DNA from: Bacteroidaceae bacterium
GTDB taxonomy: Bacteria; Bacteroidota; Bacteroidia; Bacteroidales; Bacteroidaceae
NCBI GenBank assembly: GCA_017524545.1
Contig: JAFXVN010000025.1
Location: 20,933-84,932, forward strand
Reading direction: 5' to 3'
Length of the DNA stretch: 64,000 bases
Positions within the stretch are counted from its first letter, which is position 1. Each line of letters opens with the position of its first letter. Below are positions 1-8,331 of the stretch, piece by piece. The notes beneath the pieces are model-generated. The model made no database searches, was not told the DNA's origin, and was given only the letters and a program-made list of their open reading frames with translations. A program made the position numbers and the translations under genes.

Positions 1-190
1 GGACATCGAGGAGGTGCGCATCGTGTATAACCTGCTCAAGGTGCGCGGCATGAAGATAGCCGCAGCGAAAGCCGTGCTGAACAAGAACCACAAGGCGGCC
101 AGCGACACCTCCGAAATCATCGGCCGTCTGCAGTCTCTGCGCACCGAGCTGCAGGCAATCAGCCGCGAACTTGGCGAACTCGTCGGTTGA
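1..190 (+). CDS. MerR-family transcriptional regulator, C-terminal part
   Basis: The window opens inside a coding frame (first full codon at base 2) that gives 62 residues and stops with TGA at 190. The residues show the linker and C-terminal helix of the short Bacteroidales MerR-like regulators: a VRIVYNLLKVRGMKIAAAK stretch, which in this family is the end of the winged-helix domain, followed by a Lys-rich turn and an amphipathic helix with regularly spaced leucines (about residues 41-60) that would form the dimer coiled coil. The DNA-recognition helices lie outside the window. The gene ends 25 bases before the promoter of the B12 operon, so the two are probably separate transcription units. 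The family call is moderately sure; no ligand can be proposed. Confidence 0.6.
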   Translation, partial: DIEEVRIVYNLLKVRGMKIAAAKAVLNKNHKAASDTSEIIGRLQSLRTELQAISRELGELVG

Positions 191-214
191 CATCATTCTT
201 TTCCTCCGTAATGC

Positions 215-245
215 TTTGCTGTTTCGCGAAAAAGTTGTAACTTTG
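215..245 (+). promoter_or_regulatory. Bacteroidetes-type promoter of the B12 operon
   Basis: TTTG at 215-218, a 19-base spacer, then TAACTTTG at 238-245. This matches the Bacteroidetes primary sigma-factor pattern. Transcription would start near 250, just before the cobalamin riboswitch. Confidence 0.75.
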
Positions 246-255
246 CAGTGCAAAT

Positions 256-441
256 GGTGATACCCGTGCCTTTGGCTTCCTTCCGCAAGGGGGAGACGGG
301 GCAGGGTAGAGAGGGAATCCGGTGCAGAACCGGAGCAGTGCCCGCTACTGTAATTGCCTTCTGCGTGCAGCGCACCGACACGTCACTGAAGTATGCCTTT
401 GGGAAGACGCGCTGCCAGGCAAAAGCCAGGAAACCTGCCAT
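256..441 (+). promoter_or_regulatory. Cobalamin (adenosylcobalamin-type) riboswitch
   Basis: Conserved B12-riboswitch blocks appear in the right order. A GGGAATCCGGTG start is followed by the matching CCGGAGC arm and the GCCCGCTACTGTAA block (313-352). Then comes the B12 box, AAGCCAGGAAACCTGCC, at 423-439. It lies directly downstream of a promoter and upstream of a BtuB-type TonB-dependent receptor, the classic target. A 7-bp hairpin at 457-477 (CCATCCT with AGGATGG) follows the aptamer and could belong to the expression platform. In this family, bound cobalamin lowers expression of the downstream transporter genes. The outer limits of the aptamer are estimated by eye. Confidence 0.93.
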
Positions 442-485
442 TTTGCAAGACAAAAACCATCCTCGGGACAAGGATGGAGAAAACA

Positions 486-517
486 GCCTCACCCAGCCCT
501 CTCCAAAGGAGAGACAG
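486..517 (+). repeat. GC-rich palindromic element, half copy, in the B12 leader
   Basis: GCCTCACCCAGCCCTCTCC followed by AAAGGAGAG is a half copy of the element found in many places in this window. It lies between the riboswitch and btuB, so it lengthens the leader RNA and adds a small hairpin. Confidence 0.7.
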
Positions 518-523
518 AAAAAT

Positions 524-630
524 TGACAATTGAGAAGTGGCAATGTACGATAGGCAATGGACTATGGTCTGTAGTCTATAGTCGGTTGTCATTATGAATT
601 GTAAATTATGAATTATGAATTGAATAAATA
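524..630 (+). repeat. AT-rich low-complexity repeat spanning the btuB start
   Basis: Overlapping variants of TATGAATTATGAATTG and of GGACTATGGTCTGTAGTC fill the leader and run into the first codons of btuB, so that the start codon and the residues MNYEL are repeat-derived. Related tracts sit at 30588-30615, 37590-37632 and 39795-39832. Confidence 0.7.
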
Positions 631-2683
631 CTATCTGCAAGCGATTCTGGCTACCGTATTGGCATTTGCTGTGACAGCAAGTGCCAGTGCGCAGAATCCA
701 ACGACCCCTCAGCCCCTTTCAGGAGGAGAGTCTCCCGACAGTGTTCGGCAGTTGTATGAGGTGACGGTCACTTCCCGCCAGCCGGTGCGCACTATTGCCA
801 CGTCGCAGACGATGAGCGGTGCCGACCTGCAGGCACTGAGCACGACATCCGTTGCCGATGCCTTGAAGTACTTTGCAGGTGTTCAGATAAAGGACTATGG
901 CGGGCTGGGTGGCTTAAAGACCATCAACGTCCGCTCCTTGGGTGCCCAGCATGTCGGTGTCTATATTGACGGCATTCGCCTTACCAACGCACAGAACGGA
1001 ATGGTTGACCTTGGCAAGTTCTCGCTTTCCTCGATGGAGTCGGTGTCGCTCTACAATGCCAACAAGCTCGACTACTGCCAGTCGGCCAGCGAGTATGCAT
1101 CGGGTGCAACGGTCTATCTGCAGACGCGCCGCCCGACGCACGACTCCCTCTCGGTACAGCTGCGCAATGCCTCGTTCCACACCTGGATGGTGAAGGCCAA
1201 CGGGCAGTTCAACTGGCGCGGCTGGCAAGGCTTCATCGACGGCGAGTACTGCACTTCCCGAGGCGACTATCCCTTCCGCTATCATTCGGAATATGAGGAC
1301 ACCGTAGGTCGTCGCGCCAACAGCGACATCCGTTACGGGCGTATCGAAGGCGCGTTGTTTCGGGGCGGTTTCTCTTCACATATTTATTATTATGACTCAG
1401 AACGAGGCTGCCCGGGCGGTATTGTGCGACGTTTGAGCGACAAATACACGAACGTGGGGCGTGAATGGGACCGCGACTTCTTCGTGCAGGCAAGCTATCA
1501 GGAGCGTTTCTTCGACAAGCTTCTTTTCAAGGCAAACACCAAATACACCAATGAGTACCTGCGCTATTGCACCAAATATCCTGAGAACCAGAACACGGCT
1601 CGCGTCGATAACCATTACCGCCAGCAGGATGTCTATGGTGCGCTTTGTGCCGCCTACATGCCTTGGAGCTGGCTGTCGCTCTCCACAAGCTATGACGTGC
1701 GCTACAGCCTCCTCCGTGCCGACCTGAAGCGTTTCGATGATGTGAAGCGCCTCGACCAGAAGCAGGTGATTGCGGCACAGGTGAACTGGCACGACATACA
1801 GTTTGCCGCATCTGCCCTCCATCAGCACTACCACGACTGGACTTTTGCCAATGCAGGAGCTGCCGACCCGTTGGACAGGTGGACACCTGCCGTGTCGCTG
1901 GCCTATACCCTTTATGACATAACTTTGCGAGGCTGGTACAAGGAAATCTTCCGCGTGCCGACGCTCAACGACCTCTACTATACTCAGGTGGGCAACCGCA
2001 ACCTGAAGCCTGAGGACACCAAACAATGGAACATCGGCCTCGAATACCACTTATCTAATTCAAAATCCATAATTCAAAATTCTAAATGGGCGATAGATGT
2101 GCAGGCGGATGCCTATATAAACAAGATAGAGAACCGCATTGTCTGCCTGCCGCTCAAGGGCACCTATACATGGTCGATGATGAACTACGGCGAGACCTTC
2201 TGCCGAGGGCTGAACGCGACCATCAAAGGCCACTACCAGACAGGACCCTGGAACTTCTCGCTGCTCACGTCGTTCACTTGGCAGCGGGACGTTGACCGCA
2301 CCGACCCCGACGATGAGGACATGTATGACAGCCCCATCTGCTATTCGCCGACATTCTCTACGGGCGTCACCGCCATTGCCGGCTGGCGGTCGCTTCAGTT
2401 CACCACATCTTATCTCTATGTCGGCGAGCGCATGTGGAGCAAGGCCGACCCTATGGATATTCTGGAACCGTATCATAACATTGATATGAAACTGCAATAC
2501 AATACCACGCTGGGCCAAGTGTATGGGCTGTTCGGGGGCAAGCGCACTGCGTCTGTCGTCTCACGCACAGGCGTGGGTCTCTGCCTGGAAGTGTGCGATG
2601 TGCTCGACATACAGTACGAGCATCTGCCGCGCTACCCGATGCCCGGGCGTAACTACAAACTGACATTATCATTCGGAATATGA
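608..2683 (+). CDS. btuB: BtuB-type TonB-dependent cobalamin receptor
   Basis: Outer-membrane receptor predicted to import vitamin B12 using energy from TonB. At 691 residues it is close to the usual size. A signal peptide (about residues 9-29, ending ASAQ) is followed by a plug domain (about 50-170) with the typical D-A-L-K-Y-F-A-G-V and V-Y-I-D-G-I-R-L motifs, then a large beta-barrel ending in an aromatic/hydrophobic strand (K-L-T-L-S-F-G-I). The cobalamin riboswitch upstream and the BtuG-like gene downstream make B12 the likely substrate. The start codon lies inside an AT-rich repeat, so residues 1-6 (MNYELN) are probably acquired. An AT-rich insert at 2052-2088 adds the residues NSKSIIQNSK to a barrel loop (about 482-494). 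Its stop overlaps the next start by 4 bases. Confidence 0.9.
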   Translation: MNYELNKYYLQAILATVLAFAVTASASAQNPTTPQPLSGGESPDSVRQLYEVTVTSRQPVRTIATSQTMSGADLQALSTTSVADALKYFAGVQIKDYGGLGGLKTINVRSLGAQHVGVYIDGIRLTNAQNGMVDLGKFSLSSMESVSLYNANKLDYCQSASEYASGATVYLQTRRPTHDSLSVQLRNASFHTWMVKANGQFNWRGWQGFIDGEYCTSRGDYPFRYHSEYEDTVGRRANSDIRYGRIEGALFRGGFSSHIYYYDSERGCPGGIVRRLSDKYTNVGREWDRDFFVQASYQERFFDKLLFKANTKYTNEYLRYCTKYPENQNTARVDNHYRQQDVYGALCAAYMPWSWLSLSTSYDVRYSLLRADLKRFDDVKRLDQKQVIAAQVNWHDIQFAASALHQHYHDWTFANAGAADPLDRWTPAVSLAYTLYDITLRGWYKEIFRVPTLNDLYYTQVGNRNLKPEDTKQWNIGLEYHLSNSKSIIQNSKWAIDVQADAYINKIENRIVCLPLKGTYTWSMMNYGETFCRGLNATIKGHYQTGPWNFSLLTSFTWQRDVDRTDPDDEDMYDSPICYSPTFSTGVTAIAGWRSLQFTTSYLYVGERMWSKADPMDILEPYHNIDMKLQYNTTLGQVYGLFGGKRTASVVSRTGVGLCLEVCDVLDIQYEHLPRYPMPGRNYKLTLSFGI
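2052..2088 (+). repeat. AT-rich low-complexity insert inside btuB
   Basis: TCTAATTCAAAATCCATAAT and the following AATTCAAAATTCTAAATG interrupt otherwise GC-richer coding sequence in frame. A related tract with the same N-S-K-x-x-I-Q-N-S-K coding pattern lies at 40243-40276 in an unrelated gene. Confidence 0.7.
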
Positions 2684-3909
2684 AGAAACATCTTATTATG
2701 TTGACGGTCTCGCTGCTGCTTGTGGCTTGTGGCGATGACAAGGTTGAAGAGAACTCTCCCGCAGCCGCAGAATCAGCACCCGTAGAAGAAGGCGGGACAC
2801 CTTCTGCCCCACCATTCAAGGTGGTTGCAACCTGTGAGGTTGGCTACGAGCCCGAGGGCATTGCTCTCTATAAGGGACATCTCTTCGTTGCCAACACCGG
2901 CGGATATGCGGAACAGGAATTTGACCATGACTTCGAGACAACAGTGAGCATCATCAATGCTGCGACAATGACTGTTGAGAAAACCATTGACACAGGTATC
3001 CCCAACCTCTATGGCGAGATGTCGCAGAGCGGACGCTATCTGTGCCTCAACTCGCCCGGCGATTACTACGAGACACCTCCCCGCGGCCTCATCCTCGATT
3101 GTGAGAAGGCGCTTAACGGTGAGGACTGCTTCGTCGTCTTCAACTATCCCGCCACCTATAACACCACGACTCTCGACGGTAACTTCCTTGCCATTGGGTC
3201 AAGTTTCTCCTATATCACAGGCGAATACGAATTCTCTCAGCTTACCATCAACCCCCGGACAATGATAGAGACAGGCGGACAGAGCGGCTTGGAGCAGAAA
3301 CTGCCAGGCACGTTGAAGTCCGATTTCATGGGCATGAGCCAGCCATACGGCATCTATGCCAATCCCTATTCGGGGTACATCTACGGCACTGATGCCGGGT
3401 CGTTCGAGGGTGCAGGTTATCTTTACCAATGGTCGCCCGAAGGGGTACTTCTGGGCAAGCACAAGGTCTATATAAACCCGGGGCACTTCCTCGCCTTGCC
3501 TGTTGGCGAGGCCACGTCGGGCCTGGAGGCAGAGCGGCTCATCGTTTGCAACGAGGGTTTGTGGCAAGCCGACAATGGATGCCTCTCCTACTTCGAGAAT
3601 GGCAGTGTGCTCAGTAACCAATGGTTCCGCGACAAGAACGGCATGAAGCTTGGCGATACGCCCAATGACATTATCCAGGTGAACGACAATCTCATTGCCA
3701 TTGCCGTCAACTGGTCGAACATCGTGCAGTTCATCTCTCCCGACGGCAAGGCCGTTGCCGCTACCGAAGACATCCCCAACAACCGCAGGCTATGCAGCGA
3801 TGGGCAGTACGTCTATGTGACGAGCTACGGCCATGAGTGCGAGACGATAAATGGCACGGTGTATTTCGACAAGGGCTTTGTGGCGAAGATTAACATCGGC
3901 GATTATTGA
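2680..3909 (+). CDS. btuG: BtuG-like surface lipoprotein, cobalamin-capturing beta-propeller
   Basis: Predicted cell-surface lipoprotein (409 aa) that captures B12 and hands it to BtuB. The N-terminus carries a lipoprotein signal ending LLLVAC (Cys at residue 17) followed by D/E-rich residues (GDDKVEE), which in Bacteroidetes act as a surface-export signal. The rest reads as YncE/DUF5074-type propeller blades with repeats such as P-E-G-I-A-L-Y-K-G-H-L-F-V-A-N and T-V-S-I-I-N-A-A-T-M-T-V. BtuG proteins of Bacteroides are known beta-propellers encoded next to btuB that bind cobalamin very tightly. The start overlaps the btuB stop (ATGA), indicating translational coupling. The identity rests on fold features plus the riboswitch-btuB context. 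Confidence 0.82.
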   Translation: MKKHLIMLTVSLLLVACGDDKVEENSPAAAESAPVEEGGTPSAPPFKVVATCEVGYEPEGIALYKGHLFVANTGGYAEQEFDHDFETTVSIINAATMTVEKTIDTGIPNLYGEMSQSGRYLCLNSPGDYYETPPRGLILDCEKALNGEDCFVVFNYPATYNTTTLDGNFLAIGSSFSYITGEYEFSQLTINPRTMIETGGQSGLEQKLPGTLKSDFMGMSQPYGIYANPYSGYIYGTDAGSFEGAGYLYQWSPEGVLLGKHKVYINPGHFLALPVGEATSGLEAERLIVCNEGLWQADNGCLSYFENGSVLSNQWFRDKNGMKLGDTPNDIIQVNDNLIAIAVNWSNIVQFISPDGKAVAATEDIPNNRRLCSDGQYVYVTSYGHECETINGTVYFDKGFVAKINIGDY

Positions 3910-3932
3910 AAATCCCTAACGATACTACCTAT

Positions 3933-6089
3933 ATGAAGAAGTGTTTACTCTGTATCTTTGCGCTGACATTGTTTGCTGCGGGTAATGCCTTTGCTACCCA
4001 AGTGGAGGTGACGATGAACGCTAAGAGCAAGCTCATCAAGTCGCTGGTGAACGTGGCGACTGGCGCTCGTGTGGCGGTTGGCAATCCCGACGGCTCTAAA
4101 TATACCTTCGACGCGGCAGACGGCTCCTATCTCCTGACAGCCGCCGCTGCCGACGGCACCACTGTCAGCGGCACCATCCAGCTTGACATCGATGCCGACC
4201 ACACGGCCTTTGCCATCTTCTCGCCCGAGGTGCGCGTGAAGAACACAGACTGGGTTTTTGGCACCGACTATACCTTCAACCTGACGGTGACGACACGGGA
4301 GGGTGATGCCGTGAACGTCACGATGGGTGAGTACACCAGCGGCAACAAGATGTTCCTCGTATTCAACGGTAACACTTACTACCTTGATGTCGTTCCCTCC
4401 AAGGCTCACCAGGCAGAAGGTTATGTGACAGCCACCTATACGGGCACCATAAACTTCAACACCACCATACAGGCTGAGATTCCCATGAGCTACCCGTACT
4501 CCGTCACAGTTCCACCCGGGGCAACCTTCTTCCTCGGCACTAAGACGGCGCATTTCGTGAAGTTCAAGGAAGTGGTTCCAGAGAGCATTACCGAGGGCGG
4601 CACCCGCTATAACTTCCGCCTTGCCGACAAGCAGCAGTACAACTACCGCGTCAGTCAGTCAGGCAAGCTGACGCAGGCTGGCATCTTCACCATGAGCGGC
4701 GATGAGACGAAGCGTCCGACGCTTGCCTTCACGGATGCTGACATGGAAGCCAGAGACCCGAAGTTCGTTGACCACGATGTCGCCTCGAACGACGGCTACA
4801 ACGTGGGCGACCTGTTCCTGAACATCAACCCAGCCGGACACCTGCAATTGGCTAACGTGGGCGACACCTACGACATCCTGCCCATGCGTTCATGGCAACT
4901 TATCGAGAGCATTACAAACAATTATTTCATCGAACCCGACTTCCACTTCACCGTCCTCAATCTGGATGGCGAGGAGGACAACTCTGTTGTCAGGATAGAG
5001 AACGAGCTGCTCACAGCCGTTGGCACTGGTGCGGCCATCGTGCTTGTCACCTACGATGCCATCCACCTCGACCAGTACAGCGGTGCCACGAAGAAAGCCT
5101 TCATCGGCGGCAGCGATTGGGGAGCCATCTGGCCTGAGAACACAGGCGTGTTCGTCGTCACCGTTGGCGAGGAAGCTACAGGCATCAAGCCTAACATTAT
5201 TATAAATAAAGACTATCTGACAAAGGCTGGCGATGTTGACACGAAGCTCTCTATGGAGAATGTCGATGCTGAGTTCGACGTACTTTACTATCTTGATGTG
5301 GTAAAATGCTTCAACTATACTTTTACCCCCGAGGGCGTCAGCTCCGTGTCATTGGCCCGTCCTGTCGTCGGCAGCAATTCTGTTTCCTATACAGGCTTCT
5401 CTGCCAAAGGTGTCACCGCTAATGCTGATGGCAGCTATACCTTGCGTCTGACCCAGGGACGCAACATCGTGCGCTTGACCAATGCAGCCGGGCAAAGCGT
5501 CTATCAGGTGATGACGACCAAGCCTTGCCATCGCGACATCAAGGTGGGCGACGAGGTGGTGACGTTTGTGAAGCCCGGCGACGAAGTCACCGTGCAGTAC
5601 TCTGGCCTCTGTCATCCCGCTGGCAAGCTGGCGGGCATCTACAACTTCAATGGCTTCCTGTCCTATAAGCAGGCAAGTGAAGGCATCACCGTGACGAGCG
5701 GCAAGGGCAACCAGTATAAGATGGCTTCAACGGCAACGGCACAAGCTGTCACCTTCACCGTTCCAGAGGATTGGACAGGCGAAACGATAGAACTCTCTGA
5801 TGGCGTTATGTGCATCGGTGGTTGGGGTGACCCCGTCGGCAATCACCGTTTCACGTCAAAGGAGAGAGGCCGAGCCCCCAACTTCACCTCCATCCAGCAG
5901 AGTGCCGTTTTTGGCCGTGTGCCATCTGTCGGAATAGATGTCGCAACCTCAGCTGACGGTGTCAGCGAAACAATCAATGGTCAATGGTCAAAGGCCGATG
6001 AATGGCACGACCTCTTTGGCCGCTGCATAGGTCAGCCCACAAAGCCTGGCATCTATGTGAGAAATGGTATGAAGGTTCTGCTGAAATGA
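3933..6089 (+). CDS. Large secreted protein with type IX secretion signal, B12 operon
   Basis: I do not recognise the main domain. The ATG at 3933 is preferred over a TTG at 3906 because it begins a clean signal peptide (MKKCLLCIFALTLFAAGNAFA). The body (about residues 22-660) is rich in beta-strand patterns and has no obvious catalytic motif. The end, W-H-D-L-F-G-R-C-I-G followed by GIYVRNGMKVLLK, is a type IX-like C-terminal sorting signal, so the protein should be exported and anchored at the cell surface. Just before that signal lies a short repeat-like stretch (TCAATGGTCAATGGTC, 5977-5992). Its place third in the riboswitch operon suggests a B12-related surface role, perhaps binding or receptor stabilisation. 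That role is inference only. Confidence 0.6.
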   Translation: MKKCLLCIFALTLFAAGNAFATQVEVTMNAKSKLIKSLVNVATGARVAVGNPDGSKYTFDAADGSYLLTAAAADGTTVSGTIQLDIDADHTAFAIFSPEVRVKNTDWVFGTDYTFNLTVTTREGDAVNVTMGEYTSGNKMFLVFNGNTYYLDVVPSKAHQAEGYVTATYTGTINFNTTIQAEIPMSYPYSVTVPPGATFFLGTKTAHFVKFKEVVPESITEGGTRYNFRLADKQQYNYRVSQSGKLTQAGIFTMSGDETKRPTLAFTDADMEARDPKFVDHDVASNDGYNVGDLFLNINPAGHLQLANVGDTYDILPMRSWQLIESITNNYFIEPDFHFTVLNLDGEEDNSVVRIENELLTAVGTGAAIVLVTYDAIHLDQYSGATKKAFIGGSDWGAIWPENTGVFVVTVGEEATGIKPNIIINKDYLTKAGDVDTKLSMENVDAEFDVLYYLDVVKCFNYTFTPEGVSSVSLARPVVGSNSVSYTGFSAKGVTANADGSYTLRLTQGRNIVRLTNAAGQSVYQVMTTKPCHRDIKVGDEVVTFVKPGDEVTVQYSGLCHPAGKLAGIYNFNGFLSYKQASEGITVTSGKGNQYKMASTATAQAVTFTVPEDWTGETIELSDGVMCIGGWGDPVGNHRFTSKERGRAPNFTSIQQSAVFGRVPSVGIDVATSADGVSETINGQWSKADEWHDLFGRCIGQPTKPGIYVRNGMKVLLK

Positions 6090-6150
6090 GAGCATCTAAA
6101 CTGAAGAGATATATAAATCAAATAATTCATTAACCTTAAACAAAAGTATT

Positions 6151-7041
6151 ATGAAAAAGAAATTCTACTCTATTCTGATTGCACTGCTTGCTTATTCAGT
6201 GCAGAGTGTCTATGCCGACGGCATCAATGTTGCCACCTTCGAGGACGTGCAGGACATCACCGCTCCTGTGGACGGACACATGAGCGTGGGCACCGAGGAC
6301 GACGACGAGCGCGAGTTCTTCGCCAGCGGTGACTTCGCCTTTGCCAGCGGCTGCATGAGCGATTGGGACTACTGGTACTGGTTCGGCTATGCAAACCGCA
6401 CAGAGACGAAGTATGAGAGCCTCGACGACCAGTGGAACAACATTGTCGGCGGTGGCTACGACGGTTCGGCTAACTATGGCGTTGCCTTCGCTGCCGAGTT
6501 CAACGGCCCCTGCTATGTCACTCTGCTCTCCGAGCCTGCTGTGGTGCCCGGCTTCTACATCACCAACAGCAGCTATGCCTACACCTCGATGATGAACGGT
6601 GATGCTTCTGCCAAGAAGTTCGCCAAGGGCGACTGGTTCCTGCTGACCATTACCGGCTATGATGCCGAAGGCCAGGTGACAGGCACCAAGGAGTACTACC
6701 TTGCCGACCTGCGCACTCCTGCCACAGCCTACATCATCAACGACTGGCGCTATGTCGATCTCTCCGGCCTTGGCACAGTTGCCAAGCTTGGCTTTGCGCT
6801 GACCAGCAGCGACAATGGCGCTTGGGGCATGAACACACCTGCTTACTTCTGCTTCGACAACTTCGGTGCTGAGGGTACAGAGGTGCTGCCCGAGAAGAAC
6901 GTGGAGGTTGCCACAGGCATCAGCCTCACCCCTGCCCTCTCCAATGGCGAGGGAGTCATCTACAATGTGGCAGGCCAGCGCTTGCAGCAGATGCAGCGTG
7001 GCATCAACATTGTGAACGGTAAGAAAGTTATGGTGAAGTAG
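6151..7041 (+). CDS. DUF4465 domain surface protein with type IX signal, B12 operon
   Basis: A 296-aa protein with a signal peptide (residues 1-22, cut after VYA). A DUF4465-type domain (about 25-245) is recognised by the pattern F-A-S-G-x-F..S-D-W-D-Y-W-Y-W-F-G-Y-A-N-R-T, the G-S-A-N-Y-G-V-A-F segment and the closing Y-F-C-F-D-N-F. The C-terminus, Y-N-V-A-G-Q-R-L then GINIVNGKKVMVK, is a type IX sorting signal. Domains of this kind occur in Bacteroidales B12-uptake loci, and one family of extra B12-binding surface proteins (BtuH) has been reported there; whether this protein belongs to it cannot be told here. A half copy of the GC-rich element (6923-6955) is inserted in the linker before the sorting signal and adds LTPALSNGEG. 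Sixty-one bases separate it from the previous gene. Confidence 0.72.
   Translation: MKKKFYSILIALLAYSVQSVYADGINVATFEDVQDITAPVDGHMSVGTEDDDEREFFASGDFAFASGCMSDWDYWYWFGYANRTETKYESLDDQWNNIVGGGYDGSANYGVAFAAEFNGPCYVTLLSEPAVVPGFYITNSSYAYTSMMNGDASAKKFAKGDWFLLTITGYDAEGQVTGTKEYYLADLRTPATAYIINDWRYVDLSGLGTVAKLGFALTSSDNGAWGMNTPAYFCFDNFGAEGTEVLPEKNVEVATGISLTPALSNGEGVIYNVAGQRLQQMQRGINIVNGKKVMVK
6923..6955 (+). repeat. GC-rich palindromic element, half copy, inside the DUF4465 gene
   Basis: GCCTCACCCCTGCCCTCTCC with the weakened arm AATGGCGAGGGAG is in frame and codes SLTPALSNGEG between the folded domain and the sorting signal. The same residues (SLTPALSQGEE) occur at 60496-60527 in YceD. Confidence 0.75.
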
Positions 7042-7070
7042 CTACAAACGCCACATGGCGTGCTTACAAA

Positions 7071-7160
7071 TTATTATCAAGCTTTGAAAATATATTTTCA
7101 AGGCTTGATAATATATTTCCAAGGCGTGAAAATATATTTTCAAGCCTTGGAAATAATTAT
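7071..7160. repeat. Array of phased palindromes, AT-rich type (copy 1)
   Basis: Palindromic units GAAAATATATTTTC, GATAATATATTTCC and GAAAATATATTTTC begin at 7086, 7107 and 7128, a 21-bp period, joined by CAAGGCTTG-like linkers that are themselves inverted repeats. The array sits between two convergent operons. A second copy is at 63587-63684, and both are preceded by GGCGTG and TTACA. Confidence 0.85.
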
Positions 7161-7227
7161 ATAACGAGCATAGAAGACTTTTATGCTGTGGAGAAAGAGG
7201 GAATGGAAAAGGGTGCGAAGGGCTTTA

Positions 7228-8307
7228 TCAGATGAAGCCCTTCTTCCTAAGATCTAAGAATGCGGCAAGGAGCTTGTCGTAGTCCTCCTTGTGCAGGTAG
7301 CCGATGTGTCCCACGCGGAACACGGTGTCCTTCATGCTGCCGCCATTGGGACAAATCCACATGCCGTACTCGTCCTTTATCTTCAGGAACAGTTCGAAGG
7401 CCGACTGCGTGGTGGGGTGCAAGGGCGTCACGGCATTGCTCAGCGACTCCGATATGATTTCAAAGGGCAGATGAAGCTCCACCAGCTTGTCTCTGAAGTA
7501 TTTGGCAAGTTCGGCGCAGCGGGCTATCTCCGCACTGTCGCCTCCATTGGCATCAATCTCCTTCAGGCGGACATTTATCTGTCGCAGGATGCCCACGGCC
7601 GGTGTCCAGGGTGTCTGTCCCCTGTCCATGTTGCTGAGTGCCAGCTTCAGGTCGAGGTATTGGCAGCAGCACTGGTTCTTCTCTATGCGCTTCAGAGCCG
7701 ACGGAGCCAGTGCCATCACCGCAATGCCGGGGGCGCAGGCAAGCGCTTTCTGCGAGCCTGTTATCATTACGCCGGCTCCCGTGGCAGCCATGTCGAAGGG
7801 GTCGCAAAGGAAGGTGCTGATGGTATCGACAATCAGGAAGCAGCCGTTGCGTCGGCAGAAGTCTCCTACGAGGTCGATGTCGAAGTGCACGCCTGTCGAG
7901 GTCTCGTGCTTCTGCAGCAGGAACGCCGTGTAGCCTTTGCCCTCGTAGGGTGCCAGATGCTCGGGCTTCAGGGCTTTCCCCGGTTCCAGCTTTATTTCCG
8001 TGAACGGAATTTTGTGCAGGGTGAGCATCTCCACGAAACGCTCTCCGAAGCTGCCTCCGTTCACCACCAGAGCCTTGTCTTCTCCCGTCAGGCAGTTCAT
8101 TATGGCAGTTTCCATGCCGCCCGAGCCGGAGCAGGTCATAAACACCACTCTGGAGTCTTCCGTGGTGTGGGCGAACTTCTTGACGAGCCGCTCGTTCTCG
8201 AACATGAGTTCGGAGAACTCTGCTGTCCTGAAATATGGCACCTGTTCGGCACCTATGGCGCGTACAGCATCGCTTGATTGTACCGGGCCTACTGTGAAGT
8301 TTATCAT
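7228..8307 (-). CDS. Class V aminotransferase, second one in the phosphonate operon
   Basis: PLP-dependent enzyme of the alanine-glyoxylate / aminoethylphosphonate transaminase fold (359 aa, full length). It begins with the family signature F-T-V-G-P-V and has the substrate-side motif C-S-G-S-G-G-M-E. The aspartate that contacts the PLP ring is in IVDTISTFLCD (about 165), and the PLP-binding lysine follows in ITGSQKAL (about 188). It is the last gene of the nine-gene phosphonate operon, 24 bases after the preceding gene, across a short AAAAGGTTAAAAG-type repeat. Because another aminotransferase of the same fold lies at 9686, one is probably the phosphonoacetaldehyde transaminase and the other acts on a related aldehyde or keto acid. 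Which is which cannot be decided from sequence alone. Confidence 0.78.
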   Translation of the reverse strand: MINFTVGPVQSSDAVRAIGAEQVPYFRTAEFSELMFENERLVKKFAHTTEDSRVVFMTCSGSGGMETAIMNCLTGEDKALVVNGGSFGERFVEMLTLHKIPFTEIKLEPGKALKPEHLAPYEGKGYTAFLLQKHETSTGVHFDIDLVGDFCRRNGCFLIVDTISTFLCDPFDMAATGAGVMITGSQKALACAPGIAVMALAPSALKRIEKNQCCCQYLDLKLALSNMDRGQTPWTPAVGILRQINVRLKEIDANGGDSAEIARCAELAKYFRDKLVELHLPFEIISESLSNAVTPLHPTTQSAFELFLKIKDEYGMWICPNGGSMKDTVFRVGHIGYLHKEDYDKLLAAFLDLRKKGFI

Positions 8308-8331
8308 TGAAAAGGTTAAAAGTTTAAAAGG

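Noticed and set aside
711-739. Another GC-rich element copy in the btuB signal-peptide region
   Set aside because: CAGCCCCTTTCAGGAGGAGAG is similar in flavour but lacks the inner palindrome and the outer arm; too degenerate to count.
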